Of a DNA stretch of 64,000 bases, positions 1 through 10,001 are shown one piece after another. The notes under the pieces were generated by a model. It did no database searches, was not told the DNA's origin, and saw only the letters and a list, made by a program, of their open reading frames with translations. The stretch comes from Pestalotiopsis fici W106-1 (lineage: Eukaryota; Ascomycota; Sordariomycetes; Amphisphaeriales; Sporocadaceae). Position numbers and translations under genes: made by a program. The stretch covers positions 822,685 through 886,684 of the forward strand of contig NW_006917099.1 of NCBI RefSeq assembly GCF_000516985.1, written 5' to 3'. Each line of letters starts with the position of its first letter. Position 1 is the stretch's first letter.

Positions 1-166
1 TTCGTACCCGGCGGCTGGAGGCAGCCCGGCTGCTCAGGCCAGCCAGGGTCACTCGGGCTCCTCCTCCTCGCCTGTCAAGGTTAGCAGTGCGTCTAGACTT
101 GGTGGTATGTTGAGCACGGTTGGATTCGTGATGGTTCTAGCTCCGGTTCTTGTGGCATTTGCCTAA
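1..166 (+). CDS. C-terminus of a GPI-anchored Ser/Gly-rich surface protein (5' partial)
   Basis: Reading codons from base 2, an open frame runs from the window edge to TAA at 164-166. The last 54 residues are a Gly/Ala/Ser-rich stretch with a run of four serines, followed by a strongly hydrophobic tail of about 18 residues that ends exactly at the stop (ending LVAFA). A small-residue region followed by a C-terminal hydrophobic tail with no cytoplasmic residues is the classic GPI-attachment signal, so the protein is probably displayed on the plasma membrane or cell wall. The catalytic or binding domain lies outside the window, so no function can be given. Ser-Gly-Ser or nearby small residues are candidate omega sites. 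Confidence 0.8.
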   Translation, partial: SYPAAGGSPAAQASQGHSGSSSSPVKVSSASRLGGMLSTVGFVMVLAPVLVAFA

Positions 167-1765
167 GGAGCTACATTCTTCAGCTTTTGAAGCCGATTCA
201 TTGTCTTATCTTCTTTATAATTTATGGGAAGTCATATAGGAACTTCACAGCCTCTTTTCACCACTTCTTTCTTTATTTCTAATACAAATACGTGCTTTCA
301 ATGAACGCATATTACCAGATCTGGAAAAACCTGAATTGCCTTGTTGAACGCGATGATTTCCTCGGCAATCTCTGGGCGACACCACGCGCAATTCCACTGT
401 TGTGCTTCCATGTTAGAGTGGTCGAATTTGCACTCCTTTGCCGTATTTCTGGCTTTCTTGGCTTTATGGGACGTCGTGCTGTCGAAGAGTAGGTGATGCG
501 GTCAAGTATAGTTTCCTTGTGTAGAGGTGACTGCCTCGATAATCACCGTACTGATGAACCCCTTGGCAAGAAAAGCGGCGACGATAATGGCGGTTTTCAA
601 GGCTCGGTGTGTGCATTCAAAGGTTGTCATCAACGAAGCTCAAGTCGACATGTTACTTGTGCGACATTTGGATTAAGGAAAGGTTCTGAGGAATCAAGTG
701 GCTTCCTTCTGCGTGTATTTAGGAGAAGACTACCTACGCCATAAAGGAGTCAACCATAAGTTCTAGGAATTTGGAAAGGCCGGTGCCAGAAAGCAGATAA
801 TGCAACAGAGTTGCAGTTCTTGGAATTCGAGTAAGTTGACAAGGGCATAACACTGGCAGGTGGACTATTAAGTCGATATCCTACCTAATTTTCTGCCAAT
901 TGAACATAACAGGTAGAAAGTGGAATTTAAAATAAAAAGCCTTTCTTTGAAAAGTTTACTTGAAGAACAACTTGCATCAAATGCAATCAAAAATAAGAAA
1001 TAAATTATTTTCAAGTAAACGTCATTCCCGGTTTCCTTGAACGCCAATGCTTAAACAGATGACATTCTAATCGCTTGAACAGTAATATCTCTTCCGAGCT
1101 CTTTTTATGTCAATGGCATCGGTATTTACACAATCTTCGTTTGAAGCCCCATTTGAACACAATTCCCTCCGTTTCCACCAAACGCGAAGACCGCGCGTAT
1201 GCGTTTCCTGAGACAAGACCTCTGTTGTTCATCACCAAGTTAACCTCTTGAAACGCAAAACACTCAAATTCTGTGCTCTCAATCTCTAGCCCGGACAGCT
1301 ACAATAAGGAGAGCTTTTTTTCATCTGCGCCCACTTTCCTCGTACGCGCAACCCCAACAAACAACTCTATCGCGAACCATCACAACAAGTCGCCTTGGAA
1401 CCCTCACACAGGTGGCTCATCATTTTGACTGGTACCTCACATCCAGACTCTGACAATTCTGGTGACGTTGCTTCCCAAGAAATCAGTGAGTCGCACCCAT
1501 CTCCGTTTGCACATCCCGAACCCGCACTCACAGATCAATGGAAATTTCACCCTCCCCCGCATTCATCACCACGGCCACGGTCCTTCAAGTTTGAGATTGC
1601 CACTTTTCCGGTTCTTTCCCATCCGAGTTCTTCCAAGCCAATGTGACAGAAAACGCGCCATCAGTCAATTGCGTCTGCCCCCGTCATCAACACAGATCTG
1701 GACAATCACATTCACATCAATTTGACCGCCAGCATTAGCAGCTATTGACCAAAGTTTAGGCAACC
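167..1765. other. Intergenic: 3' flank of the GPI gene and upstream region of the GNAT gene
   Basis: No convincing gene is seen. The stretch holds an AT-rich section around 900-1020 with a nested inverted repeat (listed separately). From about 1300 onward it is C/T-rich with few G, which resembles a fungal 5' leader. Short open frames at 292-744 and 1395-1725 lack domain-like or codon-biased sequence. Confidence 0.6.
954..1020. repeat. Nested perfect inverted repeats in an AT-rich spacer
   Basis: An 11-bp arm GTTTACTTGAA at 954-964 has its exact reverse complement at 1010-1020. Inside it lies a smaller hairpin, TTGCAT (972-977), loop CAA, ATGCAA (981-986). The spacer is strongly A-rich. It could fold as RNA or cruciform DNA. 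No function is assigned. Confidence 0.6.
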
Positions 1766-3439
1766 ATGGGAGGAACTCGCAAGAAGTGGGTGGACTCATG
1801 GGAGTCGCACCTTCCTGAACCTTTGCGCGATTCTCCCGACAAAAAGCCAGCATCCGACCACCAGTCAACCCTTGAAACCACGCACATCCCACAACCCCCA
1901 AGCGACACCCCCCTGACCAAAGAAAACACAACTCCATCAGATGCTACGGCAACGAAAGTCAGTAAACAATCGCTTCGAGGCACAGCTGCCCATTCGCAGG
2001 CTGTGGACAAAGAGCCCGATCAACAGCAATGCACGGCGGACAACACGCCATCACACATGCATTCAACCCTGATGGGAAGTCAGAAAGCAATTAATGCAAA
2101 TGAGCGATCATCGACAGTACCCAAGAAGGAAGGCATTATTGAAGCTACCCCGATGGCCAAAACGCGACCAGTCATGACACCCTCGCACTCCGTCGCCAAT
2201 AGCTTCATAAGTCCTCACTACTCGCCCGTTTCGGTGAAGGACGTGCGTGGGCAAGAACCGAAAAACGCTATTGATATGCATAATTGGAACGAGACCAGGC
2301 GTCCACGACAGCGACGAGACTGGGACAGTGATTCAATATGCAGCAGCGTCTGGACCGAACTGAATGACAAAGTCACATTTACAGACGCTGGTACCACACT
2401 CCACGAGCATACCACGGCATGGCTCAGTAGGGTACCTCTAGTCGAAAAGAATCTCCTACCTGTCACAAACGATTCCGTTTGCGAAAATCAGGTCATTGAT
2501 GCCAACACTGGCGAGCTCATGGAGCCGATCGAAGCTCCATACACTAAGACACGTCGCGAAATTGATCGCAGTAGAAGAAATTTGCATGACAAGCTATGCA
2601 TTCAGACTTCGGCTCACTCAAGTGAAGAAAGACTGAGAGACATACGAAGAAGAGATGAGGAAAGGCGTGAAAAGGAGAAAAGGATTGAGCATGCTCGTCA
2701 GGTCAGGGCTCAAGAAGATGCACAGGCAAAGAAGAAGAACCCGTTCCTTTGCCGAGAACCCGCCCATATCCGGCCGGCACAACTTGATGACATGGGAGAC
2801 ATTTGCAGAATCTACGCTGAAGAAGTCTGCAACGGCTGGAGAGCCCTGGATCAAGTTCCCCTCGGCATCGAGTCATTCCAGGAGCATTTCCGATTGTGTC
2901 GGAAGGACAATATCCCGTTCTTGGTGGCCATGAGTGGGTACCGCAACCCACACATCCCAGTGACGGAGCAAAAGCATCGAGTTCTGGGATTCGCATTTCT
3001 TGACATTGCCAGTCGTGGCTTGTTCGGCTCCGCGGAGAGCAATGGCAAACACTCAGGAAGACTGTACTTCATGGTCGATTCTCGAGTTCGGTACAACCGC
3101 ATTGCAACAGCCCTGCTTGATAGAATGCTCATCATCACGACAAGAGGTTACCTGGCAAATGAGTCCTCCTACCAATGGTTAAATCCAGACAACGACCCGG
3201 CCTACAATGCAGAGGGCCGTACTCCACGCCAGTGGCGCACACTGCAGCTGGAGATCTACTTGAAGAACCTTGGTACAGAAGCAGAGACAAAAAATGGTCA
3301 AGAATATGGTTGGATTCGAGACTGGTTGCAAGTCGAGTTCCAATTTTTCGAGAGCAGCTTCACCAGCAATTACGGCTTCGCTGACCGCCGTGGTGACACA
3401 ACTCTAGACCGCCTGGTACTCGAGCGCCGGTGTTCTTGA
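1766..3439 (+). CDS. GNAT-fold acetyltransferase domain protein with long disordered N-terminus
   Basis: A single uninterrupted exon encodes 557 aa. The start ATG sits in a good context (CAACCATGGG). Residues 1-270 are polar, rich in Thr/Ser/Pro/Gln, and look disordered. Residues about 290-325 are a highly charged Arg/Glu/Lys helix likely to form a coiled coil. From about residue 333 (HIRPAQLDDMGDICRIY) the sequence matches the GNAT N-acyltransferase layout: beta1-alpha1 with the 'IRPA...D...I..IY' opening, a central 'VLGFAFLD' strand, and 'GRLYFMVDSRVRYNRIATALLDRML', which is in the position of the acetyl-CoA pyrophosphate-binding region (written here only as motif names RVRYNRIATALL). The usual Q/RxxGxG/A loop is degenerate. 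Substrate is unknown. It is probably nuclear or cytoplasmic, since no signal peptide is seen. Family membership is supported by fold-like order only. Confidence 0.75.
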   Translation: MGGTRKKWVDSWESHLPEPLRDSPDKKPASDHQSTLETTHIPQPPSDTPLTKENTTPSDATATKVSKQSLRGTAAHSQAVDKEPDQQQCTADNTPSHMHSTLMGSQKAINANERSSTVPKKEGIIEATPMAKTRPVMTPSHSVANSFISPHYSPVSVKDVRGQEPKNAIDMHNWNETRRPRQRRDWDSDSICSSVWTELNDKVTFTDAGTTLHEHTTAWLSRVPLVEKNLLPVTNDSVCENQVIDANTGELMEPIEAPYTKTRREIDRSRRNLHDKLCIQTSAHSSEERLRDIRRRDEERREKEKRIEHARQVRAQEDAQAKKKNPFLCREPAHIRPAQLDDMGDICRIYAEEVCNGWRALDQVPLGIESFQEHFRLCRKDNIPFLVAMSGYRNPHIPVTEQKHRVLGFAFLDIASRGLFGSAESNGKHSGRLYFMVDSRVRYNRIATALLDRMLIITTRGYLANESSYQWLNPDNDPAYNAEGRTPRQWRTLQLEIYLKNLGTEAETKNGQEYGWIRDWLQVEFQFFESSFTSNYGFADRRGDTTLDRLVLERRCS

Positions 3440-4266
3440 TGAGGGCCTCGCACGTCCCATCGCATTTCAAGGTCCTTTGAGGCTGTTTCAATCGAGATCG
3501 TATGTCGTTCGGGCCGGAAATTTCTTGCGCCTTGCCCATATTGACGCCAATGCCTCCAGGAGCGACAGGAAGAGTCTTGAGGGGCCGGTATTGGGCTGAC
3601 AAGCCCGAAATGTGTAGATCTGACAGAACTGGCAATGCACATGACCAGTATTGCTTTGAGGTATGCATGATTTGAGGGGGGCAATTGTGGCGACTTGGGG
3701 CCTACCTAGAGAACATAACTTTTACGCTTTGCAGCGGAAGAAAGAGATAATTTGCCCCAGAATTTGAAGTGTCAGTGCCTGTGCAAAATAATGCAAAACG
3801 CCAAGCCATACATAAATGTGCCTGCTCCTTTTCCACTTTGTATCTTTTTCTCCTGTTTTCTATTGTTGAAATAAGGGCACTGCCACTTATAGGATTCCGT
3901 GCTTCATGCTCCATCGTGAGCCTACAGCTTCTACCTGGTACTACTATTAGCGCCCCTACGGAAACAAGGGCCGAACCTTAGGTACCTATCTACTATATGG
4001 CTTTGTTCCGCATAGCTGGAAATGCCAACAACAACGGCATTGAGTCATAAGGGAGAAAAGAAGAATTTTAACTGCTCATCCATTTGCGCATTATTTCATG
4101 ATTCAAACAACATAATCGAGGGTTCAACTTTACATTTATTCTTTCAAGTTTTATGTGGCTAAATACCATCGTAACATCGAAAATTGCGCCAATATGCCCA
4201 AATGTAACCAAGTTGCACAATTATAAGTGAGTGACCTTGATTGGCGTAGCCATGTTTCTACACTCC
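3440..4266. other. Convergent intergenic spacer (3' ends of two genes)
   Basis: This lies between two convergent genes. It is AT-rich toward 4030-4250 and carries the 3' untranslated regions of both. No open frame has protein-like sequence. Confidence 0.6.
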
Positions 4267-6439
4267 TCAAGCAGCGACTGCTTGATGACTGTTTAGCAGG
4301 GACTTCACAAGATTCTCACTCATTTGACACCAATCCCTGTGCGCTTTCGTCACTCGAACAAGGACACTGATGCCCTGAACAGCCCAATGCCGAAAGCCAA
4401 AGACAAAATCGTCGCTATAGCGAATAAAGCCGTGACGCAACAACTCGGAGTAATCAGACAGGTCGAGAAGCGGACCGCCGCCGCCGCCGCCGCCGGCCAT
4501 TGTCCAGGCCGTCTTGGTGTCGAGACTTTGTTTCCGCATGGTCCAGGAGAGGTCCACGATGGCGCTCTGCGAATGCTCCACCCACGTGGCGTAGGTCTCG
4601 AGTTTCTGCATTTCCTTTCGGATCAAGATGTCGGCTCGACGGTATCGCGCCTCTAGTTTTTGCGCCAGGGGCAAGACGGGTTCCAGGTATTCGAGCTGTT
4701 TCTTCCAGGCTTGAAAAGTGCGGCGCTTTCTCGAGTAGGATTCTTGGGTGCCTTTCCATTCCTGCGAGAGGGAATCTTTCATTCCCGTCATTCTTTCCAG
4801 CAAGTTTTCCCAGCTCGTTTGCAAAAAGGAAAAGAGTTGCTCTGAATTGCTAAACTCGGGTACCTTGAGCTTGTTGATGCCTCTGCGCTTTTGTTTCTTG
4901 GCCGACCAGCCAGGCAAATTCTCGGGAATGCTCAATAGCAAAGACTCGAAGCTCGTCTTTTCTTTTGCAAAACTTGCCTCTTGCTTCAGATGTGATCGCG
5001 GGGCTTCTTGTGAGCTAAAAGAGAGGAGGCGTGTCTTTACAATGGTTGGTTTAGGCAAAGCCGGCGATCTCTTGGTGGTGCGCAAGCTGTCATGGCTTTT
5101 GTTCGTGTCTGCCCGTTGAATGACGACTTTGGTGGATTTTCGCTCCCTGGGGTATCTGTGCACGAGAGGGCAGCATCCAGTTGGCATGAGGTCGTCTGGA
5201 TCATCGCTCAGTAGGGACAATGACCTGTTCCATGTCCATACAGAATCCTTTCGCCCAGAGCGTTTGGAATGCAGCGCAACTCTACATTCGTGCGCTTGTT
5301 GATCAATTCGAGCATATCGCGCTGGCTTGACGCCTGTCGCAGAGTCTGGAGCAGTGGAATCTCCTGTGCTTGGAGAGTATGCCGGGGAAGAAGGCTCGTC
5401 GGTGTCCAATGCGAGATCCGCAGGACAGAATTCTTCAGCTTCGAGTATAGGTTCGCGAAAGCCTTTGTGCTTTCGCCTCGTCGGTAACCTTTGTGTCGGG
5501 CAAAACTTCCAGCTCTTTTTCCTTCCAGCACCGCGTTTCCAGTTGCTCAAAGCTGACCTTTCAGACGCATCAGGGCCAAGGCGTGAGAAATCCGAGCTTG
5601 TGGGCGCAAAGGTTTGTCTGTTGGTGTTTTGGTAGAGGGGTTCCCTGTCGTCGGCATCGTCTGCAAGAGTATCCTGCAAGTAGACAGTATCTTGACTAAC
5701 CACAATGTCTTGGTTATCCGTGCCATGAAGGGGTATGGCTCCATCCTCAGTCTCTGTGGCATTCACACTATCGTGATTAATGAAATCACTGTTCGTAGAT
5801 CCAAGGCTGCCATCGCCGACGCGCGGAGAGCTAGGAGCGGGTGTCGCAATTACGGTAGTCTCTTCCAAAGGTCCAGTCAATTCATTTTTACTTGCGGCGA
5901 CTTCAGCTCGCTTTGCAAATGATTGCTGGAGTAGGTCATCAGATGATTTGGTCCAAGCGCGCATGTCATTTGTGCCTTTTGAGCGCAAGATTTTGCGCTC
6001 GTCGGCAAGTTTCCGGGCTTGCTTTGGGTGCTCAGACAGACACACATTCAAACGACCAAGAACGGAATCAAATGAGCCCGTCAATGCAAACTCCTCTCGG
6101 AGTATGGCATAGACTTGATGAGAGAAGCCTCGAAAGGGAAGTCTCCAGCAATTCTGCAGGTCCGTGTTGGCAGACTCGCCGGGGCTTGTTACGCCTGCAA
6201 CGCCTAAACTGCATTTCGCAACATGATTTTGAGTTTCGGTGTCATTGGTTGGATCCAGTAACTCTTTCAGCTGGGTCAATGCTTCTCTTCGACGACCGTT
6301 CTGGACTGCATCGACTATGTCGAATACTTGATCTCTCTTCTTGGCCAAGGGCTTGTCTGTGAATCAGTTAGCTTTGGAATGTTTAAAATTGAAGGCTGTA
6401 CACACTATTGCCTGCCTTGGAAGCCTTGGAAACGGCCAT
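4267..6439 (-). CDS. Unrecognised 707-aa protein, basic, coiled-coil C-terminus
   Basis: Two exons on the minus strand: 6439-6406 (34 nt) and 6356-4267. The intron 6405-6357 (49 nt) begins GTGTGT, has a GCTAAC branch site and ends CACAG. Without it the long frame has no ATG (it opens with TTG), so the short first exon MAVSKASKAGN is needed. The ATG context (ATCATGG) is good. The N-terminal 120 residues are helical and the most conserved-looking part (QVFDIVDAVQNGRRREAL, then LPFRGFSHQVYAILREEFAL). The middle is disordered and Ser/Thr-rich. Residues about 560-707 contain a Trp- and charge-rich helical segment, interrupted by a seven-glycine run encoded by a GCC/GGC repeat at 4477-4497. I do not recognise the family. 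No catalytic motif, signal peptide or membrane segment is seen. Confidence 0.75.
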
Positions 6440-8150
6440 GATGAACTGTAAAGCTGCTGGTGCACTAGCTGTCGGGCACTCATATGTGACTGTCAATTCA
6501 AGGAATTGTTCGCGCAAGATTTTGAGGACTTTAAAAAATGAGAAAGAGAATAACTCGAGACTTGCCCTTGGGTGATAGTGCATGTGTCATCTGGAGGTTC
6601 ATATAAATGTATAAGTAGAACTTCCCCTATGAGGCATGTTGGAATCTCCATGACTACAAAGTCGCCGCGATGAGGACAATTCGGGCTTCGCGGCACCCCA
6701 ATCCAGCTGTGTGGCAGCACCTTTATTTGGCGTATCATGGGTGTGCCTCTCAGGCGGTGATGCATTAATGGTCTCAACTAGTGCTCGCGCAAGGCAGTTT
6801 CAGCATTCTGCGCCCAGTTTGCGTAGAAGAGCAACTTGGAGGGCTGAGGCCATTACGCCTGATTGGTCCCGCTGTCGCGACCCCTGCGATTGAGGCTTTC
6901 CGCTGAGGTCGCTGGTAGGTCACTGGTTCAGCTACCGTAAACTTAAATCCAGTTCACGACCTGTGGCTGTCGAGTAGCTGAGAGTATCTTGTTGTACCCT
7001 GAGCTCGTCGGAATCGTCGGGTATGTAATGCATGTAGCTTAGCATTTGGATTAATGCGCTTTTTCCTCAACGGATCTACCAATCTATGGTGTAGCCACAA
7101 AGAATGGCCTTGAGCATGAAAGTCCTCAACCGAGGTAAGAACGCCTGGAGGTATTGTGTAAGCTACGTAGTTCATAGTATTTTGTAAACTCCTTTCAGCA
7201 CATCTCGTGCCATCGCATAAGACACCTGTGTGTGTGACGGGTACAGTTTGCTTTATTCCCCATCAAAAAATATTGCTCATATCGATATACGGGGCTCTTA
7301 GTGATATATCAATTAGAAGTTGAATGCGTAGGATCATAAGAGAATTATGTATAAAGTTTGGTATAAATTCAAACTATATACTATGCTAGTGATCAATCTC
7401 TTGCTTGCCAATCTGGCCGCCTTGGATAGCACTACAATGAGATGCCCCCAATTTGAACCACGAGTTGGCGAAGCCCAGCCCTTGAATGCGCAGCTAATAG
7501 TTGACCACATCAACTCGACGTCCTTCATTATATAGGTCATGGCTCCAGGTTGGTGTTTTGATGTTTTGTTGCATCTACTCACTGCGCAAGCAGGAGATTA
7601 GATGACTTCGTGAAGGAAGAGAGTTCCGCCTCTTCGCTGATCCCCTCACTGCGCGAGCAGGAGATTGGAAAAGCTAGTGAACCGGATCTCATGTCCCTTT
7701 TGACTGCATTATGCAGGAGATGGAAAGAATCCTGTGAAAATGGGATGCTTGACCGGGAGGTTGTTCCATTTTCGCCCGTGGGTATCTGCTAGGGGTGGAT
7801 TGCCAGGATGCCATAACCATATATACTCCGGATCATCATATACCATAAATTACTGGTTCGATTGTTGGGCTTCGAGCTTGTTCTTAAATGCGAAAGATGG
7901 TGGCTGTGCTTGGGCAAACCGCGAGTGACACGGTCTTGATTGCGCTGTGCGCAACCTCCCTCAGACGAAATGGCATGAGTGTGAAAGTTCGGTAACGGCC
8001 CCCCAGCCGACCTCATGCCATTCTGAGGAAATATTGGACAGGCAACGTGGATCATGATGTGTTTGATACCAGCGACTTTTGTCAGGCGTAGATAGAGACA
8101 CTATCCCGGTGTTGCTGGCCGTGGTTTGCCCTTGCCTAGTCTCCATTACA
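6440..8150. other. Intergenic region without a supported gene
   Basis: This spans upstream sequence of the 707-aa gene and downstream sequence of the zinc-finger gene. It is AT-rich at 7240-7400. The only structure found is a 22-bp imperfect direct repeat at 7578-7666 (listed separately). Open frames here are short and of low complexity or random composition. Confidence 0.55.
7578..7666. repeat. 22-bp imperfect direct repeat
   Basis: CTCACTGCGCAAGCAGGAG at 7578-7596 (continuing ATT) recurs at 7645-7666 with a single A/G difference; the two copies are offset by 67 bp. The flanks do not match, so this is a short local duplication rather than a transposon terminus. Confidence 0.6.
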
Positions 8151-9150
8151 TCATCTCTTTGTCGTGGGTCGACCCTTTTGAGGCTTGCAAAATCCTAAAT
8201 GCTGGCTCATCTCCGTGGCCGTTGAGAAACGGTGACCCTTGTTGCACTGGAAGGGAGATTTCTCGGGAAGTCTGCAAGACGAGAAATGGCGACAGAAGTT
8301 GTCGCGACGGGTCGTGGAGTATGTGCAGGCACACTGATACCTGGTGCCTTTGTCGGAGGATGAGCTGTGTATGTTGGACTTGTAGTGCCTCTTGAGGTCC
8401 TTGGCCGATGTGAAAGTTATGTTGCAGCCCATGGTGCAACAAAATTGTGCCTTGTCGCAAGGGTAGTCAGGTGCAAGATGCGGGCCAAGGGACCAATGTG
8501 AATGAAAGACGCCGCCAGACCTTTCATAGGAATTTTCTTGAATGATACACAGCAAGCCAATTCTAGGCTTTGAGAGCAGTCTTGGATCAACTGACTCCTG
8601 AGGCTGAATGCTGTGATACAAGGGAAGGTCTGATGGGATTTCTGCTCCGCAGCAAGTTCTGCAGGGGCCATTTGGATCGAGTAGAGAGGATTTGCAATAA
8701 TCGCAGAAAGAACGTGGATATGCCCAACGCTCGCACTCGAGCGCGTCATGTGTTAATCGATGATCATAATGTTGCTGCCGCTGAATGTCGCTAGCGCCAG
8801 GTCCACCGGCGCAGCTAGAAACAATGAAAAGAGGAAATAGAAAGGGAAGAGAAAGATGAACCAAAAAAACAGAGCAAGTTCTAAACGTGTCTGCTCGAGT
8901 ACAAGCGTTCTTTATAGTTGGAAGCTTCCATACTCACAGACCCTGTCTACTTTTTGTGGTCAGCCACAGCTCTGAGGTGTGCTTGAGGCCATTTGCGTCA
9001 GCTTCTTGGATACCAGGCACTTCAGTGAGCATCTCTAATAAGATACCTTGCAGCTCATGTGTCGGCAGTGCTGGCAAGTAAAGCGGCTGAGCTGACCATG
9101 TGACCAATCAGCGACCGAAGCCTCAGCAAGCCAGATACCAAAGGATACAT
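8151..9150 (-). CDS. Small Cys/His-rich C2H2-like zinc-finger protein (5' end tentative)
   Basis: The firm part is exon 8814-8151, which ends in TGA. It carries a CxxC...CxxCC knot (CDYCKSSLL, CRTCC), a classical finger C-x3-C-x12-H-x5-H (CTMGCNITFTSAKDLKRH), then two degenerate Cys/His units near the C-terminus. The long frame has no ATG, and TTTCTAG at 8820-8815 is a good acceptor, so upstream exons are required. One frame-consistent model is 9150-9139, 9092-9045 (contains FTCQHCRHMSCK), 8981-8938, then 8814-8151, with introns starting GTATCT, GTATCT and GTGAGT. These 5' exons are weakly supported. Likely a nucleic-acid- or protein-binding protein; no known partner. It could alternatively be a decayed gene. 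Confidence 0.45.
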
Positions 9151-10001
9151 TTTAGGTACTACGGTCTTCTAGATATGCACCAATACTCGTCTTGTTAATG
9201 GCCTCACAAAGCCACTAGAAAGCATCAGGGGCGCGAGTTCAGGCAACAAATGCGTAGATGAGCAATTACTCGGCAAAGTCGCGAGGAAAAGAGTTATTGG
9301 TCATGGCGCAGTCGGGTCCGGACGCAGGATGTGATGCATCGACTTCATGTTGTCCTCACGCTTTATGGTCTTCCCGAGGTCCTTTGAGGTGATTTGTAGC
9401 TCCAGTTGGGCCATGCCGGTCGGTAGTCTAGAAACAACAAATACCATATGCCAGCCGGTGACCCCGCTAACTCTGGAGGGATTGACTGACGTCTTGCGGA
9501 AATATGCCGCGAAAAGATGACACTACCGTATCCAGACTCTGGCCATGTTCAGGTGGTCTGGACACACACACAGGACCACAGGTATGAAGACTTGGGCTGA
9601 ACTTCTGAAGCATAGGGAAGCTTTAGTGGCAGCGACAAGGGGGTCAGCACCTGGGGCAAAGAGCATAAATTAAGAGGTGGGGGCTGAGTCCCGTATTGGA
9701 TACTCCGTAGAGTGAACATCAGGCTGGGGCAGGTACGGTACTCCCTATTCCAGCTTGCGATGCCGGTAAAAATAAAGGACGGATTGGTCTGCCTTGCGGC
9801 ATGCAACGACCAAATCACAGGTCAAAGATTGAATGCTCTACAGAGCCTGATGACTTATTCTTCTCCGGTGTAACCAAGGCACCGCCACCTCGCTGTGCCT
9901 AACCCCTCATTTTGAGCAATGGTATTTTGGGTCGTACTCGTCGACTCGAGCTTTTGGTTTCATGACTTTCTGGAGCTTGAAGAAACGCCATCGGTTGCGC
10001 C
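9151..10001. other. Intergenic region upstream of the NLR gene
   Basis: No supported gene or RNA. It probably includes promoters for the divergent zinc-finger gene and the NLR-like gene. Sequence is of mixed composition with no clear motif repeats. Confidence 0.5.

Noticed and set aside
1395..1725. Two overlapping open frames before the GNAT gene
   Set aside because: Low-complexity Pro/Ser/His sequence in a C-rich leader; no splice model links them to the GNAT frame.
4324..6362. Several plus-strand open frames opposite the 707-aa gene
   Set aside because: Antisense shadows with no start context or domain sequence.
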